Assembly (NCBI RefSeq): GCF_000002985.6
Contig: NC_003280.10
Location: forward strand, 14,814,501 to 14,878,500
DNA length: 64,000 nucleotides
Reading direction: 5' to 3'
DNA from: Caenorhabditis elegans
Lineage: Eukaryota; Nematoda; Chromadorea; Rhabditida; Rhabditidae
This document shows, in pieces, positions 10,973 to 23,288 of the stretch. Numbering within the stretch: the first letter of the stretch is position 1; each line of letters begins with the position of its first letter. The notes beneath the pieces were generated by a model. The model saw only the letters and a program-made list of their open reading frames with translations, was not told where the DNA came from and did no database searches. The translations under genes and the position numbers were made by a program.

Positions 10973-11945
10973 TACTACATGTTTACCACACATCAATCTT
11001 CTAATTGATAAGGATCACCATCAAAACACATGTAAAAATCGTGTTCAAAAAGAGAAAAAACGAACAGAAAATGCGTCTATAATTTCACTCCGTCATCACT
11101 AAGCGTACACAATTCGATCCGATTGATCGTTGTGTGATCAATTGAGTGTTTGATCTCGGTCCCTCCGTATGCCTGCCTATTTCTCATCATTTCTCATCAC
11201 TTCTCCAGGTTTTTGTTTTTAATGAGATTGCGGCTGTCTATGCTGTGATGGCTGGCTGTTTTGGAACCTTTTCAAATCATTCGGGTCAAGAATTTAAAAA
11301 TTGGAAATTCCGGCAATGCGGAATCCAATTTGGGTCTGCCATTTTGGCGGAAATTGGTCATTCCAATTATGGTAGCTTTAAGTTTATTTTCATATGAATA
11401 TTTTGGCGGAAAAATTTTATATTTCAAAATTCGAACTGCTAGAAAAGTCGAAAAATTGGGGAAAAATCTGAAACGTTCTGGAATTTTCGGGGTGTTTCAA
11501 AACATTTTAACAAAATCAATTTTCATACTAAATCCCCAAAATTGAACCAAATGAACCTCCACACAAAACACCGAGTCAATATTTAGCCAGTTTTCTTCAA
11601 AAAGTCCTCAACCAGTTTCACAAAGTACGTTCATTTTTACAATCTAAAAATAGGAGTATACGGGTGGTCTGGTCAATTGAAGTGTGCAAACTTGACCTAA
11701 ACAGAGTAAACCAAAAGAAAAATAAACCAGAGAAATGCGATCAACTTCCGTTTTTGTTGAGAAGAAGAATAAGAAATCTCGACGGAAATAGTACTAGTCA
11801 TGTAAAAAGTAAATATTTATACCCGAGTACGGAAATAGTAGGCATTAGGACTTAACTTTTGGACTTGTCACTTGTAGAGGAGCGGGGGGAGAGGTATACA
11901 GTACCCCGATGGATAAAAGTACCGCCTAAAATATGACTTCCTAGC
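10973..11945. other. gene-free stretch
   Basis: AT-rich sequence between the hAT-like element and the 11-bp minisatellite. Short open frames lack splice partners and codon bias, and I see no recognisable domain or RNA gene. Confidence 0.35.
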
Positions 11946-12645
11946 TAAAACCTTACAGAGCCCTCACAAAACCTTAATAGGGCACCTACAGGACCGTTAC
12001 AGGACCCTTACAAAATCCTTACAGAATTAGACTCTCACAAGATTGTTACGGAACCTTCAGAAGATTCTTACAAGAGCTTTTTAGAAACCATACAGGACCC
12101 TTACAAGATGGTTATAAGATCCATACAAGACCCTCACATAACTCTTACATAACCCTTTCAGGACCCTTTCAGGACCCTTACAAGACCGTCACAAGATTGT
12201 TGCAGGTCCCTCAGGGGATCCTTCCAAGAGCCTCACATGATCCTTACAAGATCCTCACAGGATCCTTACAAGAGCCTCACATGATCCTTACAAGATCCTC
12301 ACAGGATCCTTACAAGAGCCTCACAGGATCCTTACAAGAGCTTCACAGGATCCTACTAGAACCTCAAAGGATCCTTCCAGCACCCTTACAAGACCGTCAC
12401 AAGATTGTTGCAGGACTCTTACAAGATCCTTATAAGACCCTCACAGGATGCTTACAAGAGCCTTTCAGAAACCGTACCGGATCCTGACAAGATCCTTATA
12501 AGATCCTTACAAGACCCTTACAGAATTCTTAAAGATCCCTTACAGGACATTTCCACCACCCTTACAAGATCGTCACAAGACCCTTGCAGGTCCCTTTCAG
12601 GACTCTTACAAGACCCTTACAAGCGCTTGGAGAATCCACACAAGA
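11946..12645. repeat. 11-bp minisatellite (GATCCTTACAA type)
   Basis: About 700 bp are built from 11-mers such as GATCCTTACAA, GATCCTCACAG and GACCCTTACAA, most regular at 12215-12360. Three units (33 bp) restore the reading frame, so long open frames with 11-residue repeats appear; they are artefacts of the array. Confidence 0.85.
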
Positions 12646-13387
12646 CCGCTGCCAGTTTTATATCGGCTGCTCAATTTGAACTCCTCGGAACTACAGTATC
12701 CCAGGAAAAACTCTGAAAGATCACTTCGACTTTCAGCTAACCAAAACCTCAAAAAACTTGATCTCAAGTCTTCGGCTCGCTCGAGCAGGTGAAAAATGAA
12801 AATGTGAAAGTATAATTTCCTTTCTCTCTATTTCTTGGCATTCAAAGAGACACTTAATCTTGTGAGCCACGTCAACACCGACATTCGAGAAATATAATCT
12901 AATATTGAAAAGAGTAACGACTGCTCAGAAAATACGTTATTTTGGGGGTTCTTGCTTTTGCTGAATCGTTTGATTAGTTTTTGAACTTTAATGGGGGATT
13001 TGTGTTTTGAAACAAATATTTCCGTGGTTTCTGGAGCTACAGTAACCAACAGGCAATACTTAACATTCCACTATTTCTAAAAAATTTAATTCGAAAATAT
13101 ATGCAAAAAGGTAGGCGGTAGGCAGGCACGTAGGCAGGTAGTCGCTTCAATGATTTTCGGAATGCAAAATTTTCATATGATTTTCAGCTTTTCAACTTTT
13201 TCGTATTACGAACTTAATGAAGTGTAAGAGGGAACGTGTCTCTTGAGGTTGCTGGCGTAAGTACGAGTTTAATATTGTATTTATTGAGGTTTCTGAATAT
13301 GGAATTTTTTTTTCATTAGAAATTTTTTTGACCAAAAACTAATGTAAAGAAATTTTGAGTTGAAAATGTTTCTCAAATTTTTTACAA
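12646..13387. other. gene-free stretch
   Basis: AT-rich sequence without a supported gene. A GTAGGCGGTAGGCAGGCACG patch lies near 13110-13140, a member of the TAGGCAGG-word family dispersed through the window. Confidence 0.35.
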
Positions 13388-13675
13388 CGTAGGCAATTTG
13401 TCAGATTTCCGGTTTGCCGACTTGCCGAAAATTTTCGATTCTGGCAATTTGCCGGTTTGCCGATTTGTCGGAAATTTTCATTTTCAGCAAATTGCCGATT
13501 TGTCAAGTTGCCGGATAGGATGCGTTTAATTTTGCCAATTGAAATTGAAATTCTGAAGTTTCCAAAAAAAATGTGCAAAACCACAAGTTGCCGAAAATTT
13601 TTGGCTATAGCCGTTTTTCCGGCAAATTCTCCAAATCGGAAATTTGCCGGTTTGCCGAAAAAAAACGTTTTTCAA
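13388..13675. repeat. GGCAAA/TTTGCC element
   Basis: TTTGCCGATTTGTCGG-type words at both ends of a core containing AATTGAAATTGAAATTCTGAA and GTGCAAAACCACAA, the conserved core seen in sister copies at 30350 and 63000. Confidence 0.7.
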
Positions 13676-14284
13676 ACTTAATTTCAACAATATGTTTTGG
13701 TAATTTTTGTGTCATAAAGTGCTAAATTCAATGGCCATAAACTCCAAAAACCAAAAAAAAACCAACCCGACTCGAACATTTTGAGTGCATTTTTTTACTA
13801 CCATGTGGTGGCACCATAGTTCTCAAAAACAAACATAATCTTTGATTTTTACTACAAAAAAAAGAAAAAAAACCAGACAGTTTACATTTGAACTTTTTTT
13901 TGTTGCATTTACGTGGTTGTACTTGTACACACACTTTACAAGAACATTTTGGATTCTAAAAAAATCAGATCTCTGGTTTTGACACGAGCGGAACTGTAGA
14001 ACATATTAAAAAAGTATTATACAGTTTTGCAACTGAACAAATTTTTTGTAGGAAGGCAAGATTATAAGAAACCAAAATTTCAAAACCTCAAAAGATTGGG
14101 ATTTTTTTCGAACTCGTGTTCATTTTTCTGCTTGATTATAACGTTTTAGTCATTGGAAGTCAGGCGAAAAGTGCAAAAGCCAAATTTTCAAAAAGTGTTC
14201 CTGATGGATGTAAAGTACAAAAGCTTGATGTTTGTTGGAATATATGTGATAAGGGATTTGGAAAATATGGATAGATGCGAAAAT

Positions 14285-14355
14285 AAAAATTTCCGGCAAA
14301 CCGGCAAACTGCCGGAATCGGAAATTTCCGTCAAATCGGCCAACCAGCAATTTGC
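14285..14355. repeat. short GGCAAA patch
   Basis: Four GGCAAA/GCAAACTGCCGG words in about 70 bp; same family as the other patches. Confidence 0.6.
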
Positions 14356-14822
14356 AAGTATTGGAAAATTCAAGAAATATCAAAATTTCAAACATCACTA
14401 AAACTGGCTCCAAACATCAGTGGGCAACATGGCCAAATACAGTCATAACGAATCAAGAACGACAAAGTTTTGTAGAAATTATAATGTATTTTGTGCTTTG
14501 TGGCCAAATAAAGGCACTGCCTCACCTGCTATCTATTAATATTCATATGCAATAATTATTTGGGTGGGGAGAGATCGAATGATCAATTTTTCGGAAAAAG
14601 TACAACGATTAGAATACAGCCAAATGGATTGAAAAATGAGGTTTAAAAAATTTAGGTTTTTCAAAAAAAAAATTCAGTTAAAACTTTGGTAATTTGCAAA
14701 CTTTTGAACAATTTCGGCCTTTTGAGAAAGTTTTTTTGCAGAATTAAAATATTCAATTTTTCAAAAACCAAATAAAATAAAATAAACAAATCCGCATAAT
14801 TTTTTTGGATTACGAGTAGAAT

Positions 14823-15009
14823 AAGGGGTGGGAGGCAAACGATTTTTTCCGGCCGGCAAGTTGGTATCCGGCGAACTGGCAAATTAATCGACAATTTGCA
14901 GAAAATCAAAATTTTCGGCAAATCGGTAAATCGGCAATTTGCCGAAAATAAAAATTTCCGGCCAATCGGCGACGATTGCCAATTTCCCGAACGGCAATCA
15001 CAGCCTAAC
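14823..15009. repeat. hAT-like GGCAAA element
   Basis: It begins AGGGGTGGGAGGCAAACG and ends near CAGCCTAACCCTG, inverted relatives of the CAGGGGTGGGC terminus. The flanking 8-mers match at only about half of the positions, so the duplication has decayed or the ends are misplaced. Confidence 0.55.
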
Positions 15010-15979
15010 CCTGCTCAAAATATATGTAGAAAATTTCAAAAAGGTTTACCAATTTCCAATTAATAAAACATGCCACACTGGGAAATTCCAAAAATTCTGC
15101 AAATTTCAAAAAAAAATTGTGATGTTTCAAAAATTTTCCGGTGCAATTTCCGTGCTAGTCATAGTAAAAAGAAGCCCTAAAAGTGGATTATAGTCTTCAA
15201 GATATAAAATTTCAAAGTTTGAATAATCAAAAGTGTTACAAAATTTTACAAACTTCAAACCTGCCAAAAACTGTGAAAAATGCTCAACATAAACTTGATT
15301 CTTAAGAATGGAATACTTCGCTCAAAAATTGAAAACCACAAAGTCTAGAACCTGTGTCTGCTCTCAATCAAAAACAGGCGACAAAATTCTTAGAAAGGGG
15401 AAGATAAGCGATGGAAAATAAGCGAACAATGGACAGAAAAATTGAATAATAATAGAAAGGAGAAGAAATACCCAAATATTTATTTGTGCTATATGATAAG
15501 GGATTTGGTATTTATAGTATGGGATACTAGAAAATATATGAATCAAAAATCAAAAAATCAAAAATTAGCATTACACGGTATCTTTAAGTTTTCGAGAATC
15601 CAAAAAAGAACCAAAATTTCAAAAAAAAAACTGAACAAATAGAGATCACTAAATTCTAACCAGTTCTACTAACACATTCAAAATTTTTCGTTGAAAAAAA
15701 TCAAAAGATCACTTAATGATTAATTCATGACCATTACCAAAAAACTTACAATTCAGGAAATTTCTCACGACGGACTTGAAGACTAAACTCTAACTTGCAA
15801 AGTCTGGATCTTGGTCGCAGAAAAATTCATTTCCGGGTTCAATATTACACACCTAGTTGTACATGTATTTCATTTTGTTATATGGAAAATTCAACTGATC
15901 AAAAATTATACTAGGATTTGGAAAAATGAAGGAAATTGGAAAGAAATTCGAGTTGTAAGACAGATCAAAGTATTAACTA

Positions 15980-17605
15980 AATTTTAGCCTGCTTAAATTT
16001 TACAAATCTACAATAACCTCCGTAAATCTACAACAACCTTCGTAAATCTACAATAACCTTCGTAAATCTACATAAACGATATCTAAACTTAAAAAATTCA
16101 CAGTAGCTGAGAATTTGAAAAAAAAAACAAATCAATAGCCTCCAGCTCACCTAGACCAATCAAATGAAAAATTAATTTTTCCGCTGCAAGCACCCAGACT
16201 CAAAAAATTCACAGCAACAAATGTTGTCGGGAAAATATATTTGCATGTCCTCGGAGCAAATGCACCCGCCTATAAGAGAGACTCAGATAAACGAGAAATG
16301 AGCAAAAGGTCCGCAGGGGTCAAATGGCGGCTGCGAGCAGACTAGACACAAAATTTGAACCCCGTAATTTGGGCATGAACATACATTACATTTTATACAT
16401 TTTGAAAAACTCGGAAAATATCACTGTCAAAAAAATTTGGTAAAATAAATAATAAAATCTAAATAAAATCTACTAAATCTTTTACATCATTCGTTTGTAA
16501 ATATACAAAAAAAATAGGTAAATCTACACGGACCTTCGTAAATCCACACAAACTCTCCGTAAATCTACACTAACCTTCGTAAATCAACACAGCTCTCCCT
16601 ACACTAAATTTCGTAAATCTACACCAACCTATTTAAGTCTACACGGACAATAACATTTTTGAGTTTCCACTAACCTTTGTAAATCTACAAAAACCTCCGT
16701 AAATCTAGAAAATGTTTTCGTAAACCCACACAAATTTTTTCTGCAGGACATACTAGAGTCGTAGGTGAGCAACAACTAAAACAAGAAGTAAAAAGAAGCA
16801 ACGCTCGACAAGGAAAAAAGTGAAAAAGCAGGAAATAGGACTCTCGATGGGGAGACTAAAGAATTTCTAAATAGCAGAAGGTGATCTATGGAATATTCAG
16901 ACTAACACTTGCAGATTTTTCTTGGCTAAAGTTATTAGGAAATATATTTCCTTTAACAACATATTTTTTCTCTATGAAAAATGATCTGAGATCAGTGGTC
17001 TCAAAGCAACAGGCTTCGTAAATTTACAACTAAAATTTTGTGGACTAAGAAATTTCTAGGCCTCGATCAATTCTTCTCAAAGCCCGCTCTTACAGACAAC
17101 TTCAACAAAACACAAACACACATCGTGATACAATGTGTGCCCAGACACTGCAGAAAAAATTAATCGGAGAAAAAAATTCAAAAGCGGGTAAGGAACTAGA
17201 TAAAAAATTCATAGAGACCGACAATTCGGAAGTCGGGAACAAATTTTATTTTTGGGAAGATAAATCGTATTTTGTGTGCGTGGGTTGTCTGTGTTTGTTT
17301 GCGGAATTTGAAGCAGTGAGATCGAACATTTTTTGTTTTTTCAAAAACAAAAAATGCAGTTTCAAGCTCATATGTGGCCTGAAATCCAACAAATCAATAT
17401 TCCTAAACCACCAATCTCCGTAAATCTACAACAAGTTCCGTAAATCTACAGTAATCTTTGTAAATCTACAACGACCTCTATAAATATACAGTAACAGTCA
17501 TCAAACCCAACCAACCTTCGTAAATCTACAACAAGCTCCGTAAATCTACAGTGACTTCCGTTAATCTACTACGACATTCGTAAATCTACAGTAACCTTCG
17601 TTACA
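15980..17605. repeat. dispersed 20-bp repeat TAAATCTACA(N)AACCTTCG
   Basis: Clusters at 16010-16080, 16515-16735 and 17410-17600 repeat a 20-bp unit close to TAAATCTACAATAACCTTCG. The arrays are interrupted by unique AT-rich sequence. There is no gene in this interval. Confidence 0.8.
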
Positions 17606-20600
17606 ATAATTTAAATAAGAGATCAGTAATTAATATAATTTTTTTTTTCTCCGAAAATATACTAAGTATATTGAAATCCTCTCAAGCTTTTTGCTCCTCA
17701 GTGATCTTTTAATTCTTTAATCCCTTCCAAGAGAGGACGGCTCGGCTTATCGTCTAATCTTGATGCGGTCATAGTTTTTAGGTATTCCTAGAAAAATAGG
17801 TTTAGGTGAGCAAGGAATCTGTTTAAAAAAATGAGCCGTTTCACGGAAGTTTTTAGGCCATAGGACATCATAAAAGCCAAATAGATGGACTGAAACTTTT
17901 TGTTTTTAAGATTAACTTTAATAAATTTTTTGTTAGGTACGGTAACCTAAAACTTAAATTCTACAAGTGGCGGTTTAGAATTTCAAAATTTGGCGTTCTA
18001 GGTTACAATTCTTCTTACAGAACAAAGCTTAAAAACAAAACCCCATAATTTCGAGCTCCTCGCTTATTTTCAAAAAAGTTTTGGTCTAGAGGTTTTTGAT
18101 CTACTGGCCGACGGAGATATCAGTCATTTTGTGTTCAGAGAGACCAAAGTTGGACAGATTAATACCCCCTCTATGCGTCATAACTGGGTTTTCACAATTT
18201 CGCTCACAAGTTTTCGATGGAAATGGCTTCAAAGTATATAGATCGCCTGGTTTATTGATTTGAAATTTTATTTTTCTAGGCCACAAGGTTTTTGCTAACG
18301 ACCTAGAAACCCAAATCTTTAAATTCCATCTTTGAAGCTGAAAAAATTCCCAGGGATCTGTGGCCTAGAATTTCAGGATACTAACTTCTAGGTCACAAAC
18401 CTTCAAAAATTAAAATGCTGACCAAAACTAAAAGTTATATGTCATCAACTTAAAAAAAACTAACATAGAAACCAAATTTTGTGTAAATATTGTCAAAAAT
18501 AAACTCGAATTAGATCCCGTTGAACTCGGGACGTGTGCAAAACTGAAAAAAAAATACTGTGTAGGTCAACATAATAAGGACGATAGTCTAGTTGCTCACC
18601 ACCAACGCCACAAATAAACATGAATTTCGTCTGTATGCTTTGTATTTGTGTGGGAGTTAAACTGTGTTGTGAACTTTTCTCCAAACTCAGAGTTCTTTCA
18701 AAAATTCTAAGAAATTTTTGAAAATGGAAAATGATGGCCTGGAAAAATATGGGCTTAAGCTTGGCCTTGGCTTTGGGCTTAAGGCGACGATCGACTTGCT
18801 CTTGGTGCTCCAGCAATACTAGTGTTTAAGTCATAAACTCGTAGCTAAATAAAAATATTTAGTAAAGTTTTATAAAATTTCCGAATCATATAAATCCAGT
18901 GTGGGCGGTCCCTGGAAAAATGGTTCAAAAACCAACAAGTCCATTATAGTGAAAGGAAGGAACGTTCAACGTTCAACAATAGCAAACTTTTTTTTTCGAT
19001 CCCAAAACCGAAACAAAAAATAATATTTGGTCGCTGTGGTCTGTAATAGACCTCACAACTGAAGGAGGAAGATGGAAGCGAATGGTAAATAAAATACAAC
19101 TGATAAATAAGAATCAAATAGATCAAAAATTTGGACCAGAGAAAGGAATTGGGGATTTCTGGGCTATCAAGACGTAACTCATGGCCTTAAAATTTTAGAA
19201 GCTCATATTTCTGAAAAATCTTAGAAGTTCAACAGCAAACATGACGACCTAAAAATCTAAAAATCAGGGCGCGGCAAACGATTTTTTCCGGCAAATCGGC
19301 AAATTGCCGGAGTTGAAATTTTCCAATTTTCCGAATTTGCCGGAAAAACGACACTTGAAAAAAATTTCAGGTTTGTAAACTTAATTAGAAATTTAGAAAA
19401 ATCTGAGAATTCAAATTCCAGGCTACCAAAAATAAATTGATAACCTAGTAGCCCAGAATGAAACATTTTCGTCTTTTATTGGACAAAAGAAAAATAATAC
19501 AATTTCTCAATCGGAAAATCGAATTAATAATTTTTTTCGGGTTCAAACATCACTATCACTAGACGTTTTTTGGCCTTTGCGACGAGAAACACATCACGAA
19601 CAAAAATGATATTGATGCAACAAAGATTTAATAGAAACTTGGATTTTTGGTTTCTAAGCCATGATTAAAAGATGGGCGGCTTAAAACTTAAAATGCTAAG
19701 TTTTTAGTCCAGAAACATCTAAGGCCAACAGTTTACGTTAGGTGGCTCAAAATTTTAATATTGGGTTTCTAGGCTATAATTCAGAAAGAGGTGGTCTAGG
19801 ATCATATGTCTTGGCGAATGGCCTAAATTTTGTAAATTTATTTTCTAGGCCATCAGTATTGAGTTCTTTTGGAAAAATTGAAAGTTTTGCAGACCAAAAA
19901 CCAAAATATCAAATCTAAATTGGATAGTCTTTATAACACTTATCACAGAGCAGCTTATCAAAATCTCATTTTGTGATTTGTTAATCTCAAAAAACTCCCG
20001 AAATACAAATTAAAGCTTATAGTCTCTATTTTAGAGAGCAACACTCAAATTAGAATTGAGTTCAAAATCAAAAAGTTCAAAAGCATCGAAACATAGACGT
20101 AGAAAGGGCAGGTGAGAATGATGATAAATTTATTGAAAATATGTGCAGATGAATTTTCGAAACTTTGAATGAAATATTGAAGAGGGGTTTCTAGGAATTT
20201 CAGGAAACATCTGATGGCATACATGCATACAGTACTCCGCCGTACTCTAGCAGTTTTAACGACATTTTTTGATTTTGTACAGAAGTGTAGCGATCTCTGT
20301 TTTTCCAAGAGCAAAAAAATTCACAAGAAGCCTAATTTTTAGAGTTTATGCGAATTTTGTGACGTTTTTTTTTCTGGAAAATCACAAAATTATTGAAATA
20401 CACCTGCGTGAATCAGTTTTCAAACATAATTTTGAAAAATGAATTAGGAAAATAACCGATTGACGATTGACTGGATACTGTAGCTTTTATATGAAACTGG
20501 AGGGGTATAAAGTACACACTTATCTTCACGTATTGTATGTTGGCAAAAGTACAATGGGTTCAAAATACAAAAAAAAACAATTGTACTATAAACTTTAACC

Positions 20601-20714
20601 CTATTAGATTTCGGTTATGGTGCTTTTAGTACGGGTAGAAAAAGCTCGAAAATTTGAAAAAATTTTGGAAAATAATATAGTTCAGCATTCCCAATTTTAC
20701 CAAAATTTATTTTT
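17606..20714. other. gene-free stretch with recurring CTAGGCC/CCTAGAA words
   Basis: Words such as TTTCTAGGCCA, GGCCTAGAA and AACCTAGAA recur in both orientations from 17.76 to about 19.9 kb. A GGCAAACGATTTTTTCCGGC patch lies at 19263-19350, and a TTAGGC-like degenerate patch at 18750-18785. I see no supportable gene. Confidence 0.4.
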
Positions 20715-20717
20715 TAG

Positions 20718-21015
20718 GGCTTCCATGTAGGCATTAAAACACCTGCCTGCCTGACCTTAAGGCGGCCTCTGTCTGCCTCTCGCCTCAATCCGCGCCTTAT
20801 GCTTAAACATACGTTTTTTCATTTCTTAATGAGATTTTCATTAATTAGATTTTCATTTTCATTAGATTTTCATTATTGTTATTGTTAGAAATGCGAATAT
20901 TAAGAATTTGTAAATTCACGTAGAAATGCAAAAAAAAAGAGGGGAAAGGCCTGCGTGAGTAAGGCAGGTTTCAGGCAGGCAGGCATCAGGGCCTGAAACC
21001 GCGCTTGCCTACAAT
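20718..21015. mobile_element. palindromic MITE with TAGGCAGG-rich arms
   Basis: The left end TAGGGCTTCCATGTAGGC is followed by CACCTGCCTGCCTGACC. The right end has the inverted CAGGCAGGCATCAGGGCCTG and CTTGCCTACAATGGAAA. The same structure recurs at 36755-37013 with cleaner ends. The middle is AT-rich with TTTTCATTAGATTTTCATT repeats. There is no coding capacity. Confidence 0.7.
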
Positions 21016-21224
21016 GGAAACTTTGGTTTTCTTCATTCCTATAGGCTGGTTTCAACGTAAATTAAATAGCCGTTTTGATTTAGTTCTGAAACTTGGAGGA
21101 TCAATGTCCGTTTTTTTTTAAATCTACAATCATTACCTATATATAAAAAAATAGTGTCCGTTTGTTAACAAGTGACGTCATAGCTTACAAAGGCAAGGCG
21201 TTTTCGGCTGTTAAAGGGATATTA

Positions 21225-21955
21225 GTTTGGGGTTAGTAGGGGGATATGGGCGGGTTACTGTAGTAGTACTGTAGTAGTACTGTAGGAGTACTGTAGGAGT
21301 ACTGTAGGATTACTGTAGTTTAGGAAAAATTGAGTTTTTGTCTTTTGAAGAGATATAGGTTTGGGGTTAGTAGTGGGATATGGTCGGGGTACTGTAGTAG
21401 TACTGTAGAGGTACTGTAGGAGTACTGTAGGATTACTGTAGTTTAGGAAAAATTGAGTTTTTGCCTTTTGAAGAGATATAGGTTTGGAGTTATTAGTGGG
21501 ATATGGTCGGGGTACTGTAGTAGTACTGTAGAGGTACTGTAGGAGTACTGTAGGATTACTGTAGTTTAGGAAAAATTGAGTTTTTGTCTTTTGAAGAGAT
21601 ATAGGTTTGGGGTTAGTAGTGGGATATGGTCGGGGTGCTGTAGTAGTACTGTAGAGGTACTGTAGGAGTACTGTAGGATTACTGTAGTTTAGGAAAAATT
21701 GAGTTTTTGTCTTTTGAAGAGATATAGGTTTGGAGTTATTAGTGGGATATGGTCGGGGTACTGTAGTAGTACTGTGGAGGTACTGTAGGAGTACGGTAGG
21801 ATTACTGTAGTTTATGAAAAATTGTGTTTTTGTCTTTTGAAGAGATATAGGTTTGCGGTTAGTAGTGGAATATGGTCGGGGTACTGTAGTAGTACTGTAG
21901 GAGTACTATAGGATTACTGTAGTTTGGGAAAAATTGACTTTCCGTCTTTGGAAGG
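21225..21955. repeat. 123-bp tandem repeat, about 5.5 copies
   Basis: The marker AGAGATATAGG falls at 21349, 21472, 21595, 21718 and 21841, an exact 123-bp period. Units contain GTACTGTAG words and GGGATATGGTCGGGG. Copies differ by only a few bases, so the expansion is recent. Confidence 0.92.
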
Positions 21956-22183
21956 GAAATTGGAAACTTCGGGAAAATTCTGAAATGTTCCAGAACCTTC
22001 TGGGAATTTCTGGAAAATTCTAGAATGTTCCAGAACCTTCTGGAAAATTCTAAAAAGCTTTAGAACCTTCTGGAAAATTCTAGAAAATTCTGGAATGTTC
22101 CAGAACTTTCTGGAAAATTCGAAAAAATTCTGGATTGTTCTAGAACCTTCTGGAAAATTTAAAAAAATGTTGCTGCGAGATCT

Positions 22184-22376
22184 TCGTGGCGAGACCCATT
22201 GTGGCGAGACCCATCGTGGCGAGGCCCATCGTTGTGAGACCCATCGTGGTGAGACGCATCGAGGTGAGACCCATCGTGGTGAGACCCATCGTGGTGAGAC
22301 CCATCGTGGTAAGACCCATCGTGGTGAGACCCATCGTGGTGAGACCCATCGTGGTGAGACCCACCGTGGTAAGACC
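22184..22376. repeat. 15-bp minisatellite GTGGTGAGACCCATC
   Basis: About 12-13 copies in tandem, with GTGGCGAG and GAGGTGAG variants at the left. The period is divisible by three, so all frames stay open (GETHR or MGLTT pentapeptides). These frames are not genes. Confidence 0.92.
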
Positions 22377-22377
22377 C

Positions 22378-23288
22378 AAAATTTTGGCGGGAAATTTAAA
22401 TTTTCTGTGAAAAATATTTTGGCGGGAAAATTAAATTTTCTGAAAAAAATATTTTGGAGGGAAATTTAAATTTTCTGTGAAAAATATTTTGGCGGGAAAT
22501 TTAAATTTTCTGTGAAAAATATTTTGGAGGGAAATTTAAATTTTCTGTGAAAAATATTTTGGCGGGAAATTTAAATTTTCTGAAAAAAATATTTTGGCGG
22601 GAAATTTAAATTTTCTGAAAAAAAATATTTTGGAGGGAAGTTTAAATTTTCTGTGAAAAATATTTTGGAGGGAAATTTAAATTTTCTGTGTAAAATATTT
22701 TGGCGGGAAATTTAAATTTTCTGAAAAAAATATTTTGGAGGGAAATTTAAATTTTCTGTGAAAAATATTTTGGAGGGAAATTTAAATTTTCTGTGTAAAA
22801 TATTTTGGAGGGAAATTTAAATTTTCTGTGAAAAATATTTTGGAGGGAAATTTAAATTTTCTGTGTAAAATATTTTGGCGGGAAATTTAAATTTTCTGAA
22901 AAAAATATTTTGGCGGGAAATTTAAATTTTCTGAAAAAAAATATTTTGGCGGGAAATTTAAATTTTCTGTGAAAAATATTTTGGAGGGAAATTTAAATTT
23001 TCTGTGAAAAATATTTTGGAGGGAAATTTAAATTTTCTGTGAAAAATATTTTGGAGGGAAATTTAAATTTTCTGTGAAAAATATTTTGGAGGGAAATTTA
23101 AATTTTCTGTGAAAAATATTTTGGCGGGAAATTTAAATTTTCTGAAAAAAATATTTTGGCGGGAAATTTAAATTTTCTGAAAAAAAATATTTTGGCGGGA
23201 AATTTAAATTTTCTGTGAAAAATATTTTGGAGGGAAATTTAAATTTTCTGTGAAAAATATTTTGGCGGGAAATTTAAATTTTCTGAAA
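22378..23288. repeat. 35-bp satellite array, about 26 copies
   Basis: Each unit has TTTTGGCGGGAAATTTAAAT or the TTTTGGAGGG variant, then TTTTCTGTGAAAAATA or TTTTCTGAAAAAAATA. GGCGGG and GGAGGG variants alternate in blocks, suggesting higher-order duplication. The same array, inverted, fills 63675-64000. Confidence 0.92.

Noticed and set aside
12197..12716. Open frames with repeated LTGSLQEPH-like peptides
   Set aside because: Three 11-bp units make 33 bp and keep the frame open; no gene features.
22184..22376. CRISPR-like regular repeats
   Set aside because: Units are contiguous without unique spacers and the genome is eukaryotic; it is a minisatellite.
22095..22469. Long open frames encoding GETHR or MGLTT pentapeptide repeats on both strands
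   Set aside because: They follow from a 15-bp minisatellite whose period is divisible by three; all frames stay open on both strands and there is no start, splice or codon-bias support.
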